Assembly: GCA_002378005.1 (NCBI GenBank)
Contig: DFQY01000052.1
Span: 1-32,818 of the forward strand
Direction: 5' to 3'
DNA from: Flavobacteriales bacterium UBA3477
Lineage (GTDB): Bacteria > Bacteroidota > Bacteroidia > Flavobacteriales > Schleiferiaceae
DNA length: 32,818 bases
Shown here: piece after piece, positions 15,447-23,558 of the stretch
How positions within the stretch are numbered: position 1 is the first letter of the stretch
Layout of the letters: each line of letters opens with the position of its first letter
Translations under genes and position numbers: made by a program
The notes under the pieces: generated by a model
What the model was told of the DNA's origin: nothing
The model's input: the letters and a program-made list of their open reading frames with translations, nothing else
Databases searched by the model: none

Positions 15447-18400
15447 ATGAGAAACATCGCTTTGAAACGACTTCTGTTTTTAGCTGCAATTAGCGTAAGT
15501 ATAGGAGTAAAAGCTCAGTATCGGGGTATTATCCTAGATGCTGGAGACAATTCGCCTTTACCTGGTGCCGTCATATCTACTGGGGGCATTACTACTATGT
15601 CAAATCCAGATGGTAGTTGGTCCATTAACGCTTCTGCAGGGTCAGAATTAACAGCATCGTTTGTAGGATACCAAAGTCAGACCATCACTCTTGGGAACAA
15701 TAAGAATGTAGAAATTCGATTAGTATATGATCGTTCTGCGTCCACTCTTGACGAAGTTGTAGTGGTAGGTTTTGGAACTCAAAAGAAGTCCAACGTTACT
15801 GGCGCGATTTCAAGTGTTAAATCCGAAGATCTAGAGGATTTACAGTTGCCTCGGATCGAGACAGCTCTTCAAGGCCGTACCTCAGGGGTAAGTGTTGTCC
15901 AGAGTTCCGGCCAGCCCGGGGCCGGAGCGGTTATTCGAATTCGAGGAACATCGTCAATTAACGGCTCAGATCCTCTGTACGTTGTTGATGGTGTTGTCAT
16001 TGGTGGAGGTATCGACTTCCTAAATCCTGGTGATATCGAAACCATCGAAGTGTTGAAAGATGCCGCCTCTGCAGCTATTTATGGCGCACGAGGCGCCAAT
16101 GGAGTCATCATCGTGACAACGAAAAATGGTTCCAAGGCTCGTGGAATGGAGGTTAAGGTAACTTCTTATACCGGGGTTCAAAACCCATGGAAAAAAATCC
16201 CTGTATTAAACGGTACAGAATACGCCACTCTAATGAACGAAATGGCCGCTGCTGCAGGTCAACCTGTCTTATATGAAAATCCTTCGCAATACGGTGCTGG
16301 AACAGATTGGCAAAGTCATGTCTTCAATCAAAATGCAATAATGCAAAGTAGTGACATCAGCATTGCCGGGAGCACTGATCGTGGTTCATATTATGCTTCT
16401 GTAAGTAATTTTAATCAGGAAGGAATTGTTGCTGAGGGTAAATCATATTATGAGCGATTGGCGGCAAGATTAAATACAATCACGCACGTTAACGATAAGT
16501 TGACTGTTGGATGGAATGTAGCATATACTCACAATCAGAGTAATGGGGTAGCTGAAAATACAGAATGGGGCTCTCCTTTGGGACGAGCGCTAAATATGGA
16601 TCCTTTGACGCCGCTGTATGAAACAGATCCAACAGTGCTATCATCTGCACCGTATTCATCAGGCGGCGTATTACGCTCCAACTTAGTCCGTGATGCCAAT
16701 GGAATTTTTGGAATCTCCAACCGAGTGACTTCTGAAATTGTAAATCCTGTAGCGGCGTATTCAATTATTAATAATTACGGATGGGCAGATAAAGTAGTGA
16801 ACAACACTTATGCAGAATTTGAAATATTACCAGGCTTGAAGGCACGTTCGAGCATGGGTATTGACCTCGCATTTTGGGGGAATGAAGGATTCACACCTTC
16901 ACACTACCTGAATGCAACAAATCTCCTTGATACCAACAACGTATACTCTAGCTTCAACAGAGGGTTTACATGGATATGGGATAACACTCTAACCTACAGT
17001 CATAGCGTTGGAAAACATAACTTGAATTACCTAGCTGGTCATAGTGCTCAGGAAGTTAATGGTCGATACATCGGGGGTAATAAAAGAGATGTGCCCACAC
17101 AAGACTTCCAAGATGCGACCATAGATTATGCCAGAAACGAGATCTCAGAGCAAGTATATGGCGGTAAATGGGAGCGCTATGCCATAGAGTCATATTTCGC
17201 AAGAGCTAACTACGATTATGACGGTAAGTATGTTGCCACTGCAATTTTACGTGCAGACGCTTCTTCTCGATTTGGTTCTAACTACCGTTGGGGTTATTTC
17301 CCGTCTTTATCTGCAGGATGGAACATCCACAAAGAGGATTTCTGGATATATGACAACATCAACCAGTTGAAGTTGAAAGCAGGTTATGGATTGAATGGTA
17401 GCGATGCCGCCGGTTCATTGGAATATGCATCCACAATTATTGGAGGCCGTTCATACACATTTGGTCGCAATGAGATTCTGACTAATGGAACAACTCCAGC
17501 ACAAGTTGCGAATCCTGATTTGAGATGGGAAAGTGTTGCCCAATTAAATATTGGTGCAGAGATACGAGCTTTTGATTATTTGGTTTTTGGCTTCGATGTG
17601 TTTAATCGCCGAACCAACGATATGAAAACTCGACCACCGCTACCCTCCTATATTGGAAACGATCCGTCAACAGCAAACGTGGGCTCAATGTTGAATCAGG
17701 GTATTGATATCGAGTTTGGATATGATCGCGCCTACAATCAAGACTTCTCAATAGGAGTTTCGGGTAACGTGAGCTTCATCAAAAATGAGGTTGTTCTTAT
17801 CGGTAATGATGCGGGATATTTAACGGGGGCCGGCTGGGGACCTCAAGGCCTCGAGATTACAAGAATTACTGAAGGGCTCCCAATTGGATATCTGTTTGGT
17901 TATCAAACGGATGGTGTTTTCCAAAATATGAATGATGTATATGGATACACCTCAAGCGAAGGTGATACAATCCAGCCTGGCGCTAAACCAGGTGATTTCC
18001 GATTCGTTGATATTAATGGAGATGGTGAAATCACAGCGGATGACCGAACAATGATTGGTAACCCAACCCCTGATTGGACGGCCGGTATAACTGTCGATAT
18101 GAGTTATAAGAATTGGGATTTGAACATTTTCGGTCAAGGGGTCTTTGGCAACGATATTTACAATGCAACTCGTCGTTACGACCTACCTACTTCTAATATG
18201 CCTGCCACCGCAATAGATCGCTGGACAGGAGAAGGATCAACGAATACTCATCCTAGGTTGACCTTTGATGATAGAAACAAGAATTTTGCGCGCAGTTCTG
18301 ACTTTTATGTAGAGGACGGAAGCTTCTTCCGCTTGAAATCTCTTCAGCTAGGTTATACGCTTACTGGAAACTTTGCAGAAAGTATAGGCCTGAGAAAAAT

Positions 18401-18548
18401 GCGCATTTATTATGCTGGGACCAATTTGCTGACATTCACGAAATATAGTGGGTTCGATCCGGAAATTGGCGCAGGAATGGGAGTTGATAGAGGAATTTAT
18501 CCTCAAGCAAGGGTCAATACCATAGGCGTTAACATCACATTTAAATAA
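15447..18548 (+). CDS. SusC/RagA-family TonB-dependent outer-membrane transporter
   Basis: The 1033-residue protein has a signal peptide cut near residue 23 (SIGVKA/Q). A carboxypeptidase-regulatory-like domain follows (about 24-95: GIILDAGDNSPLPGAVIS, SFVGYQSQTI). Next are the TonB-box region DEVVVVGFGTQKKSNVTG, a plug domain (about 115-230, with IRIRGTSSINGSDPLYVVDG and DAASAAIYGARGANGVIIV) and a beta-barrel ending VNTIGVNITFK. It imports oligosaccharides across the outer membrane using TonB energy, with SusD as lid. susD follows after 9 bp. Length and motifs are complete. GC content is lower than in the genes to its left. Confidence 0.95.
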   Translation: MRNIALKRLLFLAAISVSIGVKAQYRGIILDAGDNSPLPGAVISTGGITTMSNPDGSWSINASAGSELTASFVGYQSQTITLGNNKNVEIRLVYDRSASTLDEVVVVGFGTQKKSNVTGAISSVKSEDLEDLQLPRIETALQGRTSGVSVVQSSGQPGAGAVIRIRGTSSINGSDPLYVVDGVVIGGGIDFLNPGDIETIEVLKDAASAAIYGARGANGVIIVTTKNGSKARGMEVKVTSYTGVQNPWKKIPVLNGTEYATLMNEMAAAAGQPVLYENPSQYGAGTDWQSHVFNQNAIMQSSDISIAGSTDRGSYYASVSNFNQEGIVAEGKSYYERLAARLNTITHVNDKLTVGWNVAYTHNQSNGVAENTEWGSPLGRALNMDPLTPLYETDPTVLSSAPYSSGGVLRSNLVRDANGIFGISNRVTSEIVNPVAAYSIINNYGWADKVVNNTYAEFEILPGLKARSSMGIDLAFWGNEGFTPSHYLNATNLLDTNNVYSSFNRGFTWIWDNTLTYSHSVGKHNLNYLAGHSAQEVNGRYIGGNKRDVPTQDFQDATIDYARNEISEQVYGGKWERYAIESYFARANYDYDGKYVATAILRADASSRFGSNYRWGYFPSLSAGWNIHKEDFWIYDNINQLKLKAGYGLNGSDAAGSLEYASTIIGGRSYTFGRNEILTNGTTPAQVANPDLRWESVAQLNIGAEIRAFDYLVFGFDVFNRRTNDMKTRPPLPSYIGNDPSTANVGSMLNQGIDIEFGYDRAYNQDFSIGVSGNVSFIKNEVVLIGNDAGYLTGAGWGPQGLEITRITEGLPIGYLFGYQTDGVFQNMNDVYGYTSSEGDTIQPGAKPGDFRFVDINGDGEITADDRTMIGNPTPDWTAGITVDMSYKNWDLNIFGQGVFGNDIYNATRRYDLPTSNMPATAIDRWTGEGSTNTHPRLTFDDRNKNFARSSDFYVEDGSFFRLKSLQLGYTLTGNFAESIGLRKMRIYYAGTNLLTFTKYSGFDPEIGAGMGVDRGIYPQARVNTIGVNITFK

Positions 18549-18557
18549 CGAGGAACA

Positions 18558-20072
18558 ATGAAAATTAGTAGTAGCAGCAAAAGTATTTGGGTTAGTTTAA
18601 TAGTCTCTCTATCCCTTGTTTTAGGTTCTTGTTCTAAGGACTTTCTAGATACACGTCCTGTAGGAAGGGTGCTAGAAGTAAATTACTATCAGAATGAAGA
18701 TCAGGCTTTTGAAGCCTTAGTGAGCATTTATGACGTGCTTCAATGGAATGATCAATGGGGGTTCACCATGTTCCGGTTCTTGCAGAACGTTGCATCAGAC
18801 GATACCTATGCTGGAGGAAGTGATGCATCAGATCAACCGTCATGGGTTGCCTACAACAACTTTACTCTGACACCTAACCTTGGACCTCAGAGAGGTTTTT
18901 GGCAGAAAAACTATAAAGGAATTTACAGAGCTAATCTATACCTGGAGAAAATCGACGGTATTGAGGATGCTTCTGAAGCTTTCCGAGTAAGAACTAAGGG
19001 TGAAGCGAGATTCTTACGAGCCAAATTTTACTTTGACTTGGTTCGCTTGTTTGGAAATGTCGTTTATATCGATCACACTTTAGGAGCTTCAGAATATTAC
19101 ACTGTAGAGCAAGTTGGCCCAGAAGATATCTATCCATTAATCATTTCCGACCTAGAGGCGGCCATCAGCGTTTTACCTTCATCTGTAAGTGCGAATGAGA
19201 TTGGCCGCGCCACAAAAGGTGCAGCTGAAGCTTTACTTGCCAGAGTCTTACTATTCCAAAATGACGAAACTAAGATGAGTCAAGTTGCTTCTCTATGTGA
19301 ATCTGTCATTCAGTCCGGCCAATACGAGCTACTCTCTGATTATGGAGACATATGGACGAAAGATGGGGAATGGTCATCTGAGAGTGTCTTTGAAATCACC
19401 TACAGCGAAAATTCAGCCTCTGATTGGGGCTCGTTCGGCTGGGGAGGCGGTGAAGGCAATGTTGGGGTTCAATTTATCGGAATGCGCGACTACAATGGCC
19501 CTACATATGCAACCGGCTGGGGTTTTTGTCCAATTTCTACGGAGCTTGAGGCAGCTATGACAAATGATCCGAGATACAATCATACCATTATTGATGCATC
19601 TTCTGTAGCTGGGGCCTCATATACCCCAGGATACCAGAATACAGGCTATTTCATGAGAAAATATGCACCACTAGCGAATAATACGGCTCCAGATGGAGAT
19701 CCGGCGTTGAATTGGGGCAATAATATCCGTGAAATAAGATATGCTGATGTTCTACTAATGGCGGCTGAAGGGTTAGTGCGTTCTGGAGGATCTGAGGCAG
19801 CAGCTTTATCGTATGTGAATGAAGTAAGAAATAGAGTAGGTCTCTCGCCACTATCAAGTTCAGGAAATCAATTGTTGGATGATATTTATGAGGAACGCCG
19901 AATGGAACTTGCGACCGAAGGACATAGATTCTTTGATTTGATTAGAACAGGCAAGGCACAAGATGTTTTAGGCACTCAAGGTTTCAGCATCAGCACTCAC
20001 CAATACCTCCCGATTCCTCAACAAGAAATTGATGCAAGTCAAGGAGTATTAACACAAAATCCAGGGTACTAA
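18558..20072 (+). CDS. SusD/RagB-family nutrient-binding outer-membrane lipoprotein
   Basis: This is a 504-residue lipoprotein (Cys25 in LSLVLGSCSKDFLDTRP). The SusD N-terminal region (YQNEDQAFEALVSIYDVLQ) and TPR-type helices (ARFLRAKFYFDLVRLFG) are followed by the C-terminal RagB domain, with NNIREIRYADVLLMAAEGL, YVNEVRNRVGL, LDDIYEERRMELATEGHRF and FDLIRTGKA. It caps the SusC barrel at the cell surface and binds glycan. A GAGGA sequence lies just before its start. Trp- and Tyr-rich stretches could contribute to sugar binding, but the ligand is not deducible. Confidence 0.95.
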   Translation: MKISSSSKSIWVSLIVSLSLVLGSCSKDFLDTRPVGRVLEVNYYQNEDQAFEALVSIYDVLQWNDQWGFTMFRFLQNVASDDTYAGGSDASDQPSWVAYNNFTLTPNLGPQRGFWQKNYKGIYRANLYLEKIDGIEDASEAFRVRTKGEARFLRAKFYFDLVRLFGNVVYIDHTLGASEYYTVEQVGPEDIYPLIISDLEAAISVLPSSVSANEIGRATKGAAEALLARVLLFQNDETKMSQVASLCESVIQSGQYELLSDYGDIWTKDGEWSSESVFEITYSENSASDWGSFGWGGGEGNVGVQFIGMRDYNGPTYATGWGFCPISTELEAAMTNDPRYNHTIIDASSVAGASYTPGYQNTGYFMRKYAPLANNTAPDGDPALNWGNNIREIRYADVLLMAAEGLVRSGGSEAAALSYVNEVRNRVGLSPLSSSGNQLLDDIYEERRMELATEGHRFFDLIRTGKAQDVLGTQGFSISTHQYLPIPQQEIDASQGVLTQNPGY

Positions 20073-20084
20073 AAACCTATAATT

Positions 20085-20957
20085 ATGTTAAAGAAAATAT
20101 TATCCATTATTGTTATATCTGTTGCGGTTGCCTCTTGTGATCCAAGTGAAGCCGGTCACACAGAATTAGGTCCATTGCCTGAGGCAGATTACACTATGTC
20201 ATACATTGACAGTAATACTGTGGACTTTACATCTATATCTACAGGAGATCCATTTTTATACTCTTGGGAGGTAGATGGAGTAGGTACTTTCACCGGAGAA
20301 AATGTACAAGTCTTTATTGGTTCTATGGGTGTTTATGATATTACGCACACCGTATTCAATCAAGGCGGCTCGGCTTCAACGACTGGGCAGGTTGAAATTT
20401 ATAAAGATGGCCCCCCCCCTTGTGTAGGTGCTGTAGAATGGCTTACTGAGTGTAGTGAGCGTACCTGGAAACTTGCTCCTCAAGCAGGGGCACTTTGGGT
20501 GGGCTCGGACAATGGCCAACAATGGTGGGCAATAGATGGTAATGGCGCAACTAATCGACCATGCACATTTAACGACGAGTGGACGTTTAAAGCTAATGGG
20601 GACATGGTTTATGATTCCAACGGTGATTTTTGGGGAGAGCCTACTTTTGGATTTTCTCCAGAGGGATGCTTTCCTGAATCTGATCTCCAAGGGAATCAGT
20701 CTGCATGGCAAAGCGGTACCCATGGTTTTGAAATTATTCCTGCAAATGCAACAACTCCAGATCAATTGAAGTTAGTCGGCACCGGTGCATTTATTGGTTT
20801 ACACAAAGTTGCCAATGACATGGAAGTTAGCCAACCTGTTTCTTCGATCACTTACGATATCATTTCAATGACCGAAATCAATGGCGATCGTTATTTGGAG
20901 GTTCAGATTGACTTTGGCCCTGGATTATGGCGTTTCACCCTTTATTCTGAATCTTAA
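20085..20957 (+). CDS. PKD-domain surface lipoprotein in the SusE/SGBP position
   Basis: This 290-residue lipoprotein (Cys18 in SVAVASCDPSE) has a PKD-like domain at about 30-110 (FTSISTGDPFLYSWEVDG, GVYDITHTVFNQGGSAS). A Trp-rich C-terminal beta domain follows (about 115-290: RTWKLAPQAGALWVG, QQWWAIDG, FNDEWTFKANGDMVYDSNG). The position after SusCD and the architecture fit a surface glycan-binding protein that recruits polysaccharide; binding itself is inferred. The start lies 12 bp after the susD stop and the next gene begins 6 bp after its own stop. A run of nine C's interrupts the coding sequence at the domain boundary. Confidence 0.75.
   Translation: MLKKILSIIVISVAVASCDPSEAGHTELGPLPEADYTMSYIDSNTVDFTSISTGDPFLYSWEVDGVGTFTGENVQVFIGSMGVYDITHTVFNQGGSASTTGQVEIYKDGPPPCVGAVEWLTECSERTWKLAPQAGALWVGSDNGQQWWAIDGNGATNRPCTFNDEWTFKANGDMVYDSNGDFWGEPTFGFSPEGCFPESDLQGNQSAWQSGTHGFEIIPANATTPDQLKLVGTGAFIGLHKVANDMEVSQPVSSITYDIISMTEINGDRYLEVQIDFGPGLWRFTLYSES
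20411..20419 (+). repeat. C9 homopolymer inside the surface lipoprotein gene
   Basis: Nine consecutive C's encode part of the Gly-Pro-Pro-Pro linker between the PKD-like and Trp-rich domains. Gain or loss of one C would frameshift the gene at about residue 110. Confidence 0.9.
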
Positions 20958-20963
20958 AAGAGA

Positions 20964-22130
20964 ATGCGTAAAGCGATAAACATAGCAGTAGTGTTACTTT
21001 CAAGTCTTTTGATTTTAGGTTGCGAGGCTCCTACAACTCCGCGTTTGAGTGCCAGTAGTCTTGAAATAGATGAAGGAGATAATACGCATACGCTGGACTT
21101 TTACGTATACCTTAGTGAGCCGGCGCCAAGGCCGGTCACTGTAGATTATCAAACCAGCGGGGTGAATGCAACGGAAGGTGAAGATTTCGAATCAATTCAA
21201 GGTACGCTTGAAATTCCAAAAGGAGAGAGTGTAGGTGTCTTTACCATATCAATATACGGGGATGAAGATTCTGAGGATACAGAGTCTTTTTGGATTTCAT
21301 TCAGTAATCCCTCTAATGCTGTAATCCCGGAACCATATGCCCAAATTGTTCTTATAAATGATGACGGGGCTCCTCCAATAGATGATTCTGGATATAGCAC
21401 CCCAAGCAGTTATCCCGGGATGTCATTGGTTTGGGAGGAAGAATTTGATGATACACAACTCAATCTTCAAGATTGGGGTTATGAAACTGGAACCGGCAGT
21501 TGGGGTTGGGGAAATAATGAAAGCCAATGCTACAGGTCAGGTACTAATAACGCAGAGCTGGACCAGGGTTATCTTAGAATCACAGCGAAGCAAGAAACGT
21601 ATTTAGGGGCGCCATTTACTTCAGCACGAATAATTACTAAAGAAAAACAGAGTTTCCAATACGGTCGGATTGATATTAGAGCTAAGCTTCCATATGGCCA
21701 GGGTATTTGGCCAGCGCTTTGGATGCTTGGAGATGATTATTCTACTTCAGGATGGCCATCTTGTGGTGAGATTGATATTATGGAACTAATTGGTGGCGAG
21801 GGATATAATGACCGTACAGTTTATGGTACGGCCCACTGGTCTAATAATGGCTCTCATGCCGAGTACAGTGGTAACACTAGCCTTTCTAACGGTGAAAAGT
21901 TTAATGATGAATTTCATGTCTTCTCGATCGTTTGGAACAGTAATTCAATCAAGTGGTATGTAGATAATTCACTTTATCACACGCTCAACATTGCCAACCT
22001 ATCTGCTTTTCATCAAAAGTTTTTCTTTATTTTAAATATTGCTGTAGAAGGAAATTGGCCTGGTCCAATTGGCCCTTCAACCCAATTCCCCCAGTATATG
22101 CTGGTGGATTATATAAGAGTATTTCAATAA
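20964..22130 (+). CDS. Glycoside hydrolase family 16 (laminarinase-like) lipoprotein with N-terminal Calx-beta domain
   Basis: The 388-residue protein has a lipoprotein signal (Cys20 in SSLLILGCEAPT). A Calx-beta domain spans about 28-135 (YQTSGVNATEGEDFESIQGTL, DDGAPP) and a GH16 domain about 150-388. The catalytic signature CGEIDIMELIGG has Glu269 (nucleophile), Asp271 and Glu274 (acid/base); GRIDIRAKLP and WPALWMLG are also typical. GH16 enzymes with the ExDxxE form cut beta-1,3-glucans or mixed-linkage glucans, and the bulge residue (Met) matches laminarinases more than agarases or carrageenases. Being lipidated, it likely works on the cell surface beside SusCD. Calx-beta probably serves as a spacer. 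Confidence 0.9.
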   Translation: MRKAINIAVVLLSSLLILGCEAPTTPRLSASSLEIDEGDNTHTLDFYVYLSEPAPRPVTVDYQTSGVNATEGEDFESIQGTLEIPKGESVGVFTISIYGDEDSEDTESFWISFSNPSNAVIPEPYAQIVLINDDGAPPIDDSGYSTPSSYPGMSLVWEEEFDDTQLNLQDWGYETGTGSWGWGNNESQCYRSGTNNAELDQGYLRITAKQETYLGAPFTSARIITKEKQSFQYGRIDIRAKLPYGQGIWPALWMLGDDYSTSGWPSCGEIDIMELIGGEGYNDRTVYGTAHWSNNGSHAEYSGNTSLSNGEKFNDEFHVFSIVWNSNSIKWYVDNSLYHTLNIANLSAFHQKFFFILNIAVEGNWPGPIGPSTQFPQYMLVDYIRVFQ

Positions 22131-22155
22131 TTACTAACCATAAATAATGCTTAAC

Positions 22156-23490
22156 ATGAAAAAAATCTACGCTTTATTGATGTTGTGCTTGCCTATGCTA
22201 GGTTTTGCACAAAAGGATGTCACATTCATTGTTGACATGCGTGACTATTCAGCCACATCGTACACAACTGTTAACCTCAATGGTGATTTTAACGGTTGGT
22301 GCGGTAGTTGTAATCCAATGTCGGATCCAGAAGGAGATTCTATTTGGACCGTAACATTGCCGCTAACTGCGGATTCTATTGAGTACAAGTTTACTTTGGA
22401 CGGTTGGACAGGACAGGAAAATTTGACTTCTGGTTCTGCGTGTACCAAAACAACTGGTATCTACACGAATAGATTCGCGGCTTTCACTGGTGATACTATC
22501 CTACCAGGTGTCGCATGGGAATCTTGTGATGCCAAAGCAGGTCAGGTATACTTGACGATGCAAGTGAACATGAGTAATCAAACCGTTGATCCTACTGGAG
22601 TATTCCTTGCAGGTGGGGGGAATTTCGGTAATCCTGGTGATAATGAAATGTATCCAATCGGTGATAGTGTTTACAGTATCACTCTTGCGAAGGATACAGG
22701 ATTCTTCTCATTCTTTACTTTCACTAATGGAGCTTGTCCGTCATGGGGATGTAAAGAACAACTAGCTGGTAAGCCTTGTGGTGATCCGAACAACTACAAT
22801 GATCGACAAACAGGTACGCTAACAAGTGACTTCCATCTAAGAACATGTTTCGGTGAATGTAGTGTTGATGGAACATGTCCTGCTCCACCAGTTCCAGTTA
22901 ATGTTACATTTAGAGTTGACCTCTCTGGTCACCCTAACGACAGTGCCTACCTTCGCGGAGGTACTATCAATGGTTGGGCGGCACCAGGTCTTCCGATGTC
23001 TGATGATGATGGAGATAATGTATGGGAGTTGACCTTGTCTAGAATGTCAGGCGAAACAATGGAATACAAGTACAATAAAGGTAGTTCTGCTGGGTCCACT
23101 GAAGAGTCACTAGATCCTGCTACTAATGACAGTACATGTACTCTAACAAGCGGTCCTTACACAAACAGACTGTTGATGACAAGTACTAGTGATACTATTT
23201 TGGATGTCAATTGTTGGGAAGAATGTGGTCCTTGTACAAATATTGGAGTTGAAGAATTAGGTGAAAGCTTCTCTATTAAGCCAAACCCTGCTTCTGATAT
23301 TTTGATTGTTCAAAATACTACAGGCCTTCCTTCAGTAGTAACGATGTTTAATATTACTGGCTCAAAGGTTCTAGAAGAATCTTTTGAAACTGAGACACGT
23401 CTTGATGTGGCCTCAATGCCGCGCGGTATGTATATCGTACGAGTGCAAAACGGTTCTTCTGAATCAGTTGTGCGTATTGCTTTGAATTAA
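22156..23490 (+). CDS. Secreted three-module beta-sandwich (CBM/E-set-like) protein with T9SS tail, no catalytic domain
   Basis: Starting at the ATG at 22156, directly before a signal peptide (KKIYALLMLCLPMLGFAQ), gives 444 residues; an ATG at 22147 is possible. Three related modules follow: about 21-128 (VTFIVDMRDYSA, NLNGDFNGWC), 130-245 (VYLTMQVNMSNQTV, GVFLAGGGNFGNP) and 248-360 (VTFRVDLSGHPND, GGTINGWAAPG). Each resembles a starch-binding/CBM48-type Ig-like fold and is rich in Cys pairs. The last 80 residues are a T9SS sorting domain (FSIKPNPASD, MYIVRVQNG). No glycosidase motif is visible. It is probably an exported glycan-binding or scaffold protein for the PUL substrate; that role is inferred. 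It is the last gene before the terminator at 23517. Confidence 0.72.
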   Translation: MKKIYALLMLCLPMLGFAQKDVTFIVDMRDYSATSYTTVNLNGDFNGWCGSCNPMSDPEGDSIWTVTLPLTADSIEYKFTLDGWTGQENLTSGSACTKTTGIYTNRFAAFTGDTILPGVAWESCDAKAGQVYLTMQVNMSNQTVDPTGVFLAGGGNFGNPGDNEMYPIGDSVYSITLAKDTGFFSFFTFTNGACPSWGCKEQLAGKPCGDPNNYNDRQTGTLTSDFHLRTCFGECSVDGTCPAPPVPVNVTFRVDLSGHPNDSAYLRGGTINGWAAPGLPMSDDDGDNVWELTLSRMSGETMEYKYNKGSSAGSTEESLDPATNDSTCTLTSGPYTNRLLMTSTSDTILDVNCWEECGPCTNIGVEELGESFSIKPNPASDILIVQNTTGLPSVVTMFNITGSKVLEESFETETRLDVASMPRGMYIVRVQNGSSESVVRIALN

Positions 23491-23516
23491 CACTTACATT
23501 GGTTAGTAAGTTAAAG

Positions 23517-23542
23517 AAGACCCCGAAAGGGGTCTTTTTTTT
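23517..23542 (+). terminator. Rho-independent terminator ending the susC operon
   Basis: AAGACCCC (23517-23524) and GGGGTCTT (23529-23536) form a perfect 8-bp stem with a GAAA tetraloop, followed by a T-run to 23542. It lies 27 bp after the stop at 23490. Confidence 0.92.
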
Positions 23543-23558
23543 GAGTATTTTTCTCTAA

